A stretch of DNA of 64,000 bases from an uncultured Planctomycetota bacterium (GTDB lineage Bacteria; Planctomycetota; Phycisphaerae; UBA1845; Fen-1342): positions 372,001 to 436,000 of the forward strand of contig CAADGL010000012.1 in the NCBI GenBank assembly GCA_900696525.1. The letters are read 5' to 3'. Within the stretch, counting starts at the first letter, position 1; the number at the start of each line of letters is the position of its first letter. Below, one piece after another: positions 1-8,125 of the stretch. The notes beneath the pieces were generated by a model. It was not told where the DNA came from, did no database searches, and worked only from the letters and a program-made list of their open reading frames with translations. The position numbers and the translations under genes are program-made.

Positions 1-1
1 G

Positions 2-169
2 GCGGGGCGCGAGGTGCGGGTGATTGTCGACGCGGTGCAGGTGGATGATCGTTCGTCACTGAAGCTGGCCCGCGACATCGCCAAAAAGATCGAGGAGTCG
101 ATGACCTATCCGGGCGAGATCAAGGTGACGGTCCTGCGCGAGATCCGCGCCACCGAGTACGCCCGCTAG
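2..169 (+). CDS. rny: Ribonuclease Y, C-terminal end (partial)
   Basis: Only the last 55 codons are in the window, ending at TAG 167-169. RNase Y is a membrane-anchored endoribonuclease (N-terminal helix, coiled coil, KH domain, HD domain) that starts mRNA decay. The visible part matches the conserved extreme C-terminus of the family: a DDRSS turn, then [10 protein letters not shown], then YPGEIKVTV and a final [10 protein letters not shown]. The KH and HD domains lie upstream of the window, so their catalytic residues cannot be checked. The identification rests on this conserved tail alone. Confidence 0.88.
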   Translation, partial: AGREVRVIVDAVQVDDRSSLKLARDIAKKIEESMTYPGEIKVTVLREIRATEYAR

Positions 170-237
170 GCGCCGACCCGTGTTGAGGCGCCGGCTTCTG
201 AACGCGCGCGAAGCAGGGCCCCCCTGAATGGCGACGC

Positions 238-711
238 TCAACCTGCCGACGAAAAACGCAGGACCCGGCCGCCCGCAACGCGCAGGTAGTCGGCGGTTGA
301 CAGCACGATCGAGTCCGTCAGTGTCCCGGCGTTGAACGCGATGCGCTCGTTCTCGACGATCGACTCGTCCACGTACAGTTCGAAGGGCAGAATGGGCCGC
401 CCGAATGGCGGCACACTGCCGGGAACGAGCCCGGTCAGGCTCAGCAGCTCCTCCGAGGTCGCAAACCGCGCGCGCTTCGCGCCGAGGGCCCGCTTCGCCG
501 CCGCCGAGTCGAAACGCCGCGCCGCGCTCAGCACGAAGAGCCGGAACTCGTCGTCGAGCTTGACCAGCAGGGCCTTTCCGCCGACGCGCAGCGGTTCGCC
601 GCGCACGCGGGCCGACTCCTCCGAGGTGCGGGTGGGCTCGTGGTGCAGCTCGCGGAACGCGGCTCCGGCCTCGGTCAGCAGCGCGCGGATCGCGGGCAGG
701 ACGTCGGTCAT
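238..711 (-). CDS. YbaK/EbsC-type aminoacyl-tRNA deacylase
   Basis: A 157-residue single-domain protein of the YbaK/ProX family. These proteins hydrolyse mischarged tRNAs such as Ala-tRNA(Pro) or Cys-tRNA(Pro) in trans. Family features seen are the N-terminal HHEPTRTSEE segment, the central GGKALLVKLDD strand containing the conserved lysine, and the GLVPGSVPPFG loop near residues 92-102. The length is typical of free-standing editing proteins. A GAGG sequence sits about 9 bases before the ATG. The gene ends 12 bases from the stop of tatC, which lies upstream on the same strand, so the two are probably co-transcribed. Substrate specificity cannot be assigned from sequence alone. Confidence 0.85.
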   Translation of the reverse strand: MTDVLPAIRALLTEAGAAFRELHHEPTRTSEESARVRGEPLRVGGKALLVKLDDEFRLFVLSAARRFDSAAAKRALGAKRARFATSEELLSLTGLVPGSVPPFGRPILPFELYVDESIVENERIAFNAGTLTDSIVLSTADYLRVAGGRVLRFSSAG

Positions 712-723
712 CGGGGCCGAGCC

Positions 724-1746
724 TCACTCAGAAGCCGGCGGCGCCTGGGCCGCGCGGCGCTGTTGGCGCGCGGCCAGCAGCATGCCGAGTTCGAACAGCA
801 GGTACATCGGCGCCGACAGCAGCAGATGGCTGAGCAGGTCGGGCGGCGCGATGACGCCGGCGATGATGACGATGATCAGGATCACGCCCTTGCGGTACTT
901 GCGCAGCGATGACAGCGGCACGATGCCGCTGCGCGCCAGGAACAGCACGGCCAGCGGCATCTGAAACGCCACCCCGAAGGCCACCCCGAGCACCAGCACG
1001 TAGCTCAGGTAGTGCCCGATCGTGAAATGCGTCGTGATCATCGCCCGGCTGCCGTCGCGATGCAGCGGCGTGCTGAGCGTGTCCGCCACGCCCCGTACCT
1101 TCAGTCGCCGCTGGGGCTCGTTGAGCCAGATGCTGCCGGTCGGCGGCGCGGGCGGGTCGTGCTCGACAACGGGAATCATGAGCGGGGTGCAGGGCTGCGA
1201 TTCGGTCCGGGCGTGCTGGCCCCCGCCCACGAGCATCTGCTCGAGCGCCGTGGGCTCGGCGTTCGGCATCTTCAGCCAGCTCGAGAACCCGACCAGGAAC
1301 TTCAGGCTGAGCGGCAGCGCCAGCGTGTACATGAACACGAGCCCCGCCAGAAACAGGCCGACGCTGAACGGCACCAGCCGGTAGACCCACTGGCGCTCCT
1401 TCGGATACAGCCCCGCCGCCACGAACGTCCAGAGCTGGTAAATGATGTATGGGCCGGCGATGACCAGGCCGGCGATGAGCACAACCTTGAAGTAAACGAG
1501 GAACGGCTCGACCGGCCCCGTCGCCAGGAAGCTCTCCGGCTGGTCGGCGTCGCGGAGCACGAGATACAGCGGCCGGGCGATGATGGCCAGCAGGTCGCGC
1601 GCCAGCCAGATGCACGGCAGGCAGACCACGACCAGCGCCACCAGGCTGCGCGCCACGCAGCCGCGCAGGTCTTCCAGGTGTTCGCCGATCGTCATCCGCG
1701 TGTCGTCGGGATGCTGCGAACGGCCGCGCCGCGATGGCTTTGACAT
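724..1746 (-). CDS. tatC: Sec-independent protein translocase TatC with enlarged periplasmic loop
   Basis: TatC is the multi-spanning receptor of the twin-arginine translocase, which exports folded proteins across the inner membrane. The start is the ATG opening MSKPSRRG; a longer in-frame extension has no membrane-protein character. The N-terminal HLEDLR signature (residues 23-28) corresponds to the HLxELR signal-peptide-binding segment. LYPKERQWVYR (113-123) matches the conserved cytoplasmic loop containing the key Glu. Six hydrophobic helices can be traced. The protein is 340 residues against about 250 for typical TatC. The excess is an approximately 80-residue proline-rich, charged segment at 160-238, between helices 3 and 4. 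No tatA or tatB is in the window. Confidence 0.93.
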   Translation of the reverse strand: MSKPSRRGRSQHPDDTRMTIGEHLEDLRGCVARSLVALVVVCLPCIWLARDLLAIIARPLYLVLRDADQPESFLATGPVEPFLVYFKVVLIAGLVIAGPYIIYQLWTFVAAGLYPKERQWVYRLVPFSVGLFLAGLVFMYTLALPLSLKFLVGFSSWLKMPNAEPTALEQMLVGGGQHARTESQPCTPLMIPVVEHDPPAPPTGSIWLNEPQRRLKVRGVADTLSTPLHRDGSRAMITTHFTIGHYLSYVLVLGVAFGVAFQMPLAVLFLARSGIVPLSSLRKYRKGVILIIVIIAGVIAPPDLLSHLLLSAPMYLLFELGMLLAARQQRRAAQAPPASE

Positions 1747-2042
1747 GCCGCCGATCATAGCGGGCCGCAACCGCCGCGACAGGCCGGCGACGAGGCCCGG
1801 GGCGTCGGGGGCGTGGTCGGGACGGGACGTGCCGCCGGAGGCTCTCGACCGAACGCAACGTTGGCGCGGCACGGCGCATCATTCTCTTGACGGACGCGCA
1901 GAAGGCGGTAGAATTCCGCGAACCTTGGCGGGCGGCTGCCCGCTCGGAGCGCCGCACCTGCGGGCGGTCCGCATTTCCCGTTTCGGTGAGTTGAGGCGAG
2001 CGTTTGCAGTCGGCGGAAAAGCCGAGCGCATGGAGTCTTTGC
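1747..2042. other. Intergenic region between tatC and a small plus-strand gene
   Basis: This 296-base stretch separates divergent genes and should hold promoters for both. I see no convincing -35/-10 pair, no RNA gene and no strong hairpin. Reading frames crossing it are arginine-rich shadows without recognisable motifs. Confidence 0.4.
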
Positions 2043-2348
2043 ATGATGGTTGCCAGCGGCAAGTTTATCTCGGCCGGGACGCGCGTCAGGGTTCGTGAGG
2101 CAGGGCCCGTGCCCACCTATTCCACCTGGGATGACGATGGGCAGCGCACATCGACCCCGGTCAAAAAGCGGATGCAGAAGGCGTTCTTCGGCGGCGACCG
2201 CAGAATCCAGGCCGAGGTGATCTACATCGGAAACGAGTCGGAGCGCGAGCGGCTGCGCGCCAAGGGCCTGGCGAAAGTGCAACTGCGCGACTCGGCCGGC
2301 TGCATGGTGGTCGTCACCGCCGAGGTGGCCAGCCTGATCGCGGCATAG
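2043..2348 (+). CDS. Conserved small protein of unknown function (101 aa)
   Basis: I do not recognise the family. The start is one of two adjacent ATGs at 2043 and 2046, preceded by GGAG at 2032-2035. The protein begins with a short beta-rich stretch (KFISAGTRVRVREAG) and has a basic middle part (VKKRMQKAFF). It then has a segment RIQAEVIYIGNESERERLRAKG and ends in a hydrophobic beta-strand region. It has no signal peptide, membrane helix or cysteine cluster, and reads as a small cytoplasmic alpha/beta protein. It stands alone between divergent tatC and a convergent zinc-ribbon gene. The clear ribosome-binding site and mixed composition, unlike the Arg/Ala/Pro-rich shadow frames here, support it as a real gene. 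Confidence 0.65.
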   Translation: MMVASGKFISAGTRVRVREAGPVPTYSTWDDDGQRTSTPVKKRMQKAFFGGDRRIQAEVIYIGNESERERLRAKGLAKVQLRDSAGCMVVVTAEVASLIAA

Positions 2349-2416
2349 GTCTCGCCCGTTCGATAGTCCGGGCAGGGGTGGGGTGCGGCGCCGGGGGCGC
2401 TGCACTTTTTTTTTGT

Positions 2417-2638
2417 TCAGTGCCTGCGCGGGAACAGATCGGAGCAGTCCTCGCGATAGCCGCAGTTGGGGCAGATCAGCTTGCAATGCGCCCCGAACAT
2501 CGTCGCTCCGCAGATCGGGCAAACGTTGTCGTCCGCCGGCGGCCCGAGAGGCGGCGCCGGCATTCGAACGGGCGAAGCGGGCTGCCGGCCAGGCGGCTGG
2601 CCGGGCGATCCCTCGGGTTTTGACGGCGAATCGGGCAT
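2417..2638 (-). CDS. Small zinc-ribbon protein (73 aa)
   Basis: The N-terminal half is a proline-rich, low-complexity linker. The C-terminal half has the pattern CPICG, then about a dozen residues, then CPNCGYREDCSDLF, giving two CxxC knuckles that should bind one zinc ion. An extra cysteine (CKLIC) and histidine lie between them. The rubredoxin-like knuckle followed by the acidic DCSDLF ending resembles small zinc-ribbon proteins I associate with planctomycete genomes, but no function is known to me. It is divergent from tmk, and the intergenic space carries copy 1 of the interspersed repeat. Confidence 0.7.
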   Translation of the reverse strand: MPDSPSKPEGSPGQPPGRQPASPVRMPAPPLGPPADDNVCPICGATMFGAHCKLICPNCGYREDCSDLFPRRH

Positions 2639-2680
2639 CGCTGCACCAGGGCGCTGCGGCTTGGAGGATTGTAGTCGTTT

Positions 2681-2723
2681 CGCCGCAACCGCTCCCTCGT
2701 GGTCTCGGCTCGGATCGGCTGCG
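2681..2723 (+). repeat. Interspersed LPHGRGSDR-type repeat, copy 1
   Basis: The core is CGCAACCGCTCCCTCGTGG followed by CTCGGCTCGGATCGGC. The same core recurs in inverse orientation at 21304-21340 and in direct orientation at 33783-33821. In one frame it reads QPLPRGLGSDR, close to the QPLPHGRGSDR translation of the other copies. It lies in the space between the divergent zinc-ribbon and tmk genes. It is the most diverged of the three copies. Confidence 0.7.
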
Positions 2724-2778
2724 CGGCTCGGGGCCGGGCCGGTTGCCGGGTGTGCCCCTTTGCCCTACGCTCGCGCGC

Positions 2779-3456
2779 ATGCACCTGGGCGGCCGATTCA
2801 TCGTCATCGACGGGCCCGACGGCTGCGGCAAGAGCACGCAGATCGGCCGGCTGGCGGAGTGGATCGCCTCGCAGGGCGCCGAGTGCGTGCGCGCCAAGGA
2901 CCCCGGCGGGACCGAGATCGGCGACCGGATCCGGCATGTGCTGCTGGGCTACGACCTATCGGCGATGGCGCCGCATTGCGAGACGTTGCTGTTCATGGCC
3001 TCGCGGGCCCAGCTCGTGGCGCAGGTCGTCCGCCCGGCGCTCGCCCAGGGCAAGACCGTGCTCGGCGACCGCTTCATTTCCGCGACCTGCGCCTACCAGG
3101 GAGCGGCCGGCTTTCCGCGCGAGCAGGTGATCGAGGTCGGCCGGTGGGCGGTGGGCGAGACCTGGCCCGATCTCACGATTATTCTCGATGTCCCGCCCGA
3201 GGTCGGCTTCGCGCGCACCGGCCGAACGCCGCAATCCGGCCGCCGGCGCGACGACGCGGCCCAGTTGGCGCTTCTCAACGACGCGCGGACCGACGCGATG
3301 GAGCGGCGGTCGCTGGCGTTTCATCGGCAGGTGCGAGCGAATTTTCTGGACCTGCCGCGATACTACCCGCGGCCGGTTGAGATCGTGGACGCGACTCCTG
3401 CGCCGGACGCGGTCTTCGAGGCGGTGCGCCAGGCGGTGGAGCGTGCGTTTCAGTGA
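2779..3456 (+). CDS. tmk: Thymidylate kinase
   Basis: Phosphorylates dTMP to dTDP with ATP in the dTTP pathway. Residues 12-20, GPDGCGKST, form the P-loop. GDRFISATCAYQG around residue 95 contains the DR motif that positions dTMP. A basic segment RTGRTPQSGRRRDD near residue 155 is the LID region. The length of 225 residues is close to the family norm. The start is the ATG opening MHLGGRFIVIDG, placed directly before the first beta strand. The last 14 bases overlap holB, a common tmk-holB arrangement that couples dTTP supply and replication genes. Confidence 0.94.
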   Translation: MHLGGRFIVIDGPDGCGKSTQIGRLAEWIASQGAECVRAKDPGGTEIGDRIRHVLLGYDLSAMAPHCETLLFMASRAQLVAQVVRPALAQGKTVLGDRFISATCAYQGAAGFPREQVIEVGRWAVGETWPDLTIILDVPPEVGFARTGRTPQSGRRRDDAAQLALLNDARTDAMERRSLAFHRQVRANFLDLPRYYPRPVEIVDATPAPDAVFEAVRQAVERAFQ

Positions 3457-4648
3457 CGTGCAGCACCAGCCGCGCGCGGTCTCGCTTCTGCGGCGCTCGC
3501 TGCGGAGCGGGCGGACGCACCACGCCTACCTGCTCGACGGCCCGCTCGGCGTCGGGAAGGAGCTCGCAGCGCGAGCGCTGGCGGCCCGGCTGCTGTGCGA
3601 AGGCGACGCGTTGCCCCCCGACGCCGACGCCTGCGGCGCTTGCCGAGCCTGCCGGCTGATGGCCGCCGACAACCACCCGGACTTTCACCTGGTGCACCGC
3701 GGCCTGCTCGCGTTTCACCCGGACCGCGCGGTGCGGCAGCGCAGCGGGCTGTTTCTGACCGTCGACGTGATCCGGCATTTTCTGATCGAGCCCGCGGCCA
3801 ACGCGCCCACGCTCGGGCGCAGGCGCGTGTTCCTACTGCGCGACGCCGAGCGGATGAATGAGCAGGCGCAGAATGCACTGCTCAAGACGCTGGAGGAGCC
3901 GCCGGGAAGTGCCTGCCTGATCCTGGTGACGTCGGCGGCGTCGCGGCTGCTGGCGACGATCCGCTCGCGCTGCCAGCGTGTGCCGTTCGACCTTCTGCCG
4001 GGCGCGTTCGTAGCGCAGCGGCTCGCCGAGGCGCGCGTGCCGGACGAGCAGGCGCGGCTGCTGGCGGCGCTGTCGCAGGGGAGCCTGGGCGCTGCGCTGC
4101 GCTGGGCGCAGGGCCGCCTGCTGGATGACCTGGAAGACGTGGCCCAGCTGCTGAGCGGCGCCCGGCTGATCCACCCGGAGAAAACGGGCGAGCAGATGGT
4201 CGAGATCGCCCGGCGGCTGGCGCTGCGCCTGGCGCAGGCGAGCGCCACCGGGGACGCCGACGCCGATGAAGACGAACCGCGAGCCGAGCCAGATTCGGAC
4301 GATGGCGAGGCCGACGCGGAGAGCGACGGCCGGCGCGCCCCCGGCCGCGCCGCGGAGCGCGCGGTGCCGACAGATCAGCTCCGCGATGCGCTGAAACTCG
4401 TGCTGATGCTCGCGGCGGCGATCTTCCGCGAGGCGCTGCTGCATCGCGTGGAGGCGGCAGGGACGCTGCGCGCATTCGAGCGGCCACCCGCGGCGGTGGA
4501 GACCTTGTCGAGCCGGCTGAGCGCGGCGCGGCTAGCGGACGCGCTGGAGGCGGTCGGGCAATGCGAGCGCATGCTGGACCGCAACGTCGCCGCCCGGCTG
4601 GCGTGCGAGCGGCTGTGCGTAGCGGTGCTGGCCGAAACGCCGGTGTGA
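3443..4648 (+). CDS. holB: DNA polymerase III delta-prime subunit
   Basis: Subunit of the clamp loader that helps load the sliding clamp on DNA. The chosen start is GTG 3443 (VRFSDVQHQPRAV), preceded by GGTGGAG and overlapping tmk by 14 bases. Visible features are the degenerate P-loop GPLGVGKE near residue 33, a zinc module with CEG followed by CGACRAC (residues 51-70), the DAERMNEQAQNALLKTLEEP region, and SRC in sensor 1 (TIRSRC). A Glu replaces the P-loop Ser/Thr, consistent with delta-prime being an ATPase-incompetent stator in many bacteria. A strongly acidic insertion of Asp/Glu/Ala lies around residues 270-295, before the C-terminal helical collar domain. The protein is 401 residues, longer than the usual ~330. 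Confidence 0.9.
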   Translation: MRFSDVQHQPRAVSLLRRSLRSGRTHHAYLLDGPLGVGKELAARALAARLLCEGDALPPDADACGACRACRLMAADNHPDFHLVHRGLLAFHPDRAVRQRSGLFLTVDVIRHFLIEPAANAPTLGRRRVFLLRDAERMNEQAQNALLKTLEEPPGSACLILVTSAASRLLATIRSRCQRVPFDLLPGAFVAQRLAEARVPDEQARLLAALSQGSLGAALRWAQGRLLDDLEDVAQLLSGARLIHPEKTGEQMVEIARRLALRLAQASATGDADADEDEPRAEPDSDDGEADAESDGRRAPGRAAERAVPTDQLRDALKLVLMLAAAIFREALLHRVEAAGTLRAFERPPAAVETLSSRLSAARLADALEAVGQCERMLDRNVAARLACERLCVAVLAETPV

Positions 4649-4670
4649 GTTGGTAGGGGGATGGCGCGTC

Positions 4671-5402
4671 TCAGGCACGGCCGGGCGGACGGGTGGCGCC
4701 GCCCAGCGCCCCGGGCTGCCCGAGCGGGGCCGACTGCTTCAGGTCGCAGAACAGCTCGGTCAGGTGCGGGTCAGTCGCGGCGCCCGCGCCGCGGCGAAGT
4801 TCGCGCAGAGCGGCTTCGGCGGTGAACAGTTCGCCGTAGACGCGCGGCCAGGTCATCGCGTCGAAGCTGTCGACGATGCGCAGGATGCGGGCCGACAGCG
4901 GGATCTCCTCGCCGCGCAGCCCGCCGGGGTAGCCGCTGCCGTCGAAGTTCTCATGATGGTGCAGGATGCCCGGCAGGGTGGCGTCGAGCGCGGCCTGGTG
5001 TCGCACCAGCTCATAGCCCAGCCGCGGATGCAGCTTGACGCGCTCGAACTCCGCAGCGGTGAGCCGTCCGGGCTTGTTGAGAATCTCGTCCGGAATGCCG
5101 AGCTTACCCACGTCGTGCAGGCGGCCCGACCATTCGAGCGCGTCCAGGTCGACGTCCGTCAGCCCCGCCGCTGTGCCCAGGTCTCGCGCCAGCCGCCCCA
5201 CGCGCCGCAGGTGGGCCCCGAGCACCGGGTCGCGCACGTCGATCACCAGCAGCCACGCCTGCACGGTCGTCTGCGCCCGACGGCGCGGGGGCAGGCGTCG
5301 CGACGCGCGGACGGCGGGCGTGATAACGCGGGGAACGGCGCCGATCAGCAAAGCGGTGTCCAGCGCGTCGGACGACGCCGGCAGGGAGTTCCAATCGGCC
5401 AT
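4671..5402 (-). CDS. HD-GYP domain cyclic-di-GMP phosphodiesterase-like protein
   Basis: A 243-residue cytoplasmic protein consisting almost entirely of an HD-GYP domain, with about 60 residues of N-terminal extension. Characteristic residues seen are the HD pair in GRLHDVGKLGIP, KLHP, HHHENFDGSGYPGGL and VDSFDAMT. The complete metal-ligand set and GYP motif suggest active hydrolysis of c-di-GMP, the known activity of the family. No receiver, PAS or GAF sensor domain is attached. The start is ATG 5402 with AGGA 7 bases upstream; longer frames add only low-complexity sequence. It is convergent with holB and stands alone. The C-terminal tail after the domain is short and glycine/proline-rich. 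Confidence 0.88.
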   Translation of the reverse strand: MADWNSLPASSDALDTALLIGAVPRVITPAVRASRRLPPRRRAQTTVQAWLLVIDVRDPVLGAHLRRVGRLARDLGTAAGLTDVDLDALEWSGRLHDVGKLGIPDEILNKPGRLTAAEFERVKLHPRLGYELVRHQAALDATLPGILHHHENFDGSGYPGGLRGEEIPLSARILRIVDSFDAMTWPRVYGELFTAEAALRELRRGAGAATDPHLTELFCDLKQSAPLGQPGALGGATRPPGRA

Positions 5403-5596
5403 TGACGATCCTCGTTGGGTGTCATTCGGCGCTCGCGCGTCGTGTCGATGTGGGGCATCGGTTGATGGAGGGGCGGGCTTACAAAGGGCGCAACGGGGCA
5501 GGCGGGCAGCGGCGCGAGCGGAGCGAATCTGGGACATTGCCGCGGCCGGCGTCTCATAAGGGCCGCCGCGAGGAATCGGGTGTTCCCAGCCTTGTT

Positions 5597-6538
<942 letters not shown>

Positions 6539-6693
6539 GGCAGTGGCTCCCGGCCCTTGCGGGCACCGCCGGGCAGTATAGAGTCATTCGGCCGCCGGCT
6601 GTGCGCCGCGGGAGGGCAGGCGATCCCGGCCCCCGGCCGGTTCGACCGCGGCGCGTCGGTTTCCAGTGTGTCGCGCTTCACGAGGACGTGACG

Positions 6694-8067
6694 ATGCAGG
6701 TGTGCGTCATCGGCAGCGGGTACGTCGGGCTGGTCACCGCCGGCTGCCTGGCCGACAGTGGCAATCACGTCACGGCGGTCGACGTGGACGCGGCGAAAGT
6801 CGCGGCGCTGGGGCGCGGTGAGTGCCCGATCTTCGAGCGCGGCTTGGAGGAGCTGCTGCGTGCGAACCTCGCCGCCGGCCGGCTGCGGTTCACGACTGAT
6901 TTCGCCTCGGCGGCAGCGGACGCGAAGGTGCTGTTCATCGCCGTCGGCACACCCGGGCTGCCCGACGGCTCGGCGGATCTGAAGATCGTCGAGCAGGTGG
7001 CGCAGCAGATCGCGGCGGCGCTGCGCGGGCCGGCGGTGGTGGTGACGAAGAGCACCGTGCCGGTCGGGACCGGCGCGCGGATCGAGGCCGTCATTCGCGA
7101 GCGCTGCGCGCATCGCGTGTCCGTGGTCAGCAACCCGGAGTTCCTGAAGGAAGGCACCGCGGTCGACGATTTCGTGCGCCCCGATCGCGTGATCATCGGC
7201 TGCGAGGACGCCGAGGCCGGCGACACCGTGGCCGAGCTCTACAAGCCCTTCGTGCGGAACAACAAGCCGATCCTGCGCATGAGCCGGGCGGCGGCGGAGC
7301 TGACCAAGTACGCGGCCAACGCCTACCTGGCCGCGCGCATCAGCTTCATCAACGAGATCGCCGAGCTGTGCGAACAGGTCGGCGTGGACGTCGACGAGGT
7401 GCGCCGCGGCATCGGGCTCGACGCCCGCATCGGCCAGCATTTTCTTTATCCTGGGCTGGGGTACGGCGGGAGCTGCTTTCCGAAGGACGTGCGGGCCCTG
7501 GCCAGCACCGCGGAGCAGGTCGGCGCCGCCAACGGCATCCTGCACGCGGTTGATCTTCGCAATCGGCGGCAGTGCGAGCGCGTCTTCGGCTGGGTGCTGT
7601 CGCGGCTTGGCGATGCGACCGCGGGATCGGGCTCGCCGCTGAGCGGGCGGCGCATCGCCGTCTGGGGGCTGGCGTTCAAGCCGAACACCGACGACGTGCG
7701 CGAAGCGCCCGCGCTGGCCGTGATCGAGCGGCTGGCGGAGGCCGGCGCGACGGTCGCAGCCCACGATCCGCGGGCGCTCGATAACGCGCGGCGGGCGCTC
7801 GAGGCCCGGCGGCGAATCGCCGGCCGCGTCACCTTTTGCCGCGACGCCTACACGGCCCTCGACGGCGCCGATGGGCTCTTGACGGCGACGGAGTGGATGG
7901 AATACCGCAGTCCGGACTTCGACGACGTGCGCCGCCGGCTGCGCCAGCCGCTGATATTCGATGGGCGGAACCTGTACGACCCGGCGATGATGGGCCGGTA
8001 CGGGTTCGAGTATTACAGCATCGGCCGGCCGCGGGTGGCGCCGCGGGCCGAGGCGGCCGGAGATTGA
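6694..8067 (+). CDS. ugd: UDP-glucose 6-dehydrogenase
   Basis: Oxidises UDP-glucose twice with NAD to UDP-glucuronate. The start ATG 6694 gives MQVCVIGSGYVG with the dinucleotide-binding motif at residues 7-12 and GAGG 8 bases upstream. Further motifs are AVGTP, STVPVGT, SNPEFLKEGTAVDDF, and GYGGSCFPKD with the catalytic cysteine at residue 261. GLAFKPNTDDVREAP marks the start of the C-terminal UDP-binding domain. At 457 residues it is slightly longer than the ~440 norm because of a C-terminal extension. It faces the UDP-xylose synthase gene and precedes the cell-elongation genes by 58 bases. Confidence 0.95.
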   Translation: MQVCVIGSGYVGLVTAGCLADSGNHVTAVDVDAAKVAALGRGECPIFERGLEELLRANLAAGRLRFTTDFASAAADAKVLFIAVGTPGLPDGSADLKIVEQVAQQIAAALRGPAVVVTKSTVPVGTGARIEAVIRERCAHRVSVVSNPEFLKEGTAVDDFVRPDRVIIGCEDAEAGDTVAELYKPFVRNNKPILRMSRAAAELTKYAANAYLAARISFINEIAELCEQVGVDVDEVRRGIGLDARIGQHFLYPGLGYGGSCFPKDVRALASTAEQVGAANGILHAVDLRNRRQCERVFGWVLSRLGDATAGSGSPLSGRRIAVWGLAFKPNTDDVREAPALAVIERLAEAGATVAAHDPRALDNARRALEARRRIAGRVTFCRDAYTALDGADGLLTATEWMEYRSPDFDDVRRRLRQPLIFDGRNLYDPAMMGRYGFEYYSIGRPRVAPRAEAAGD

Positions 8068-8125
8068 CCTCGAAGCCGCCCTGGGCCGGGGGCGGGGCGG
8101 CGCCACCAGAACGGAGGCCGGTGGC

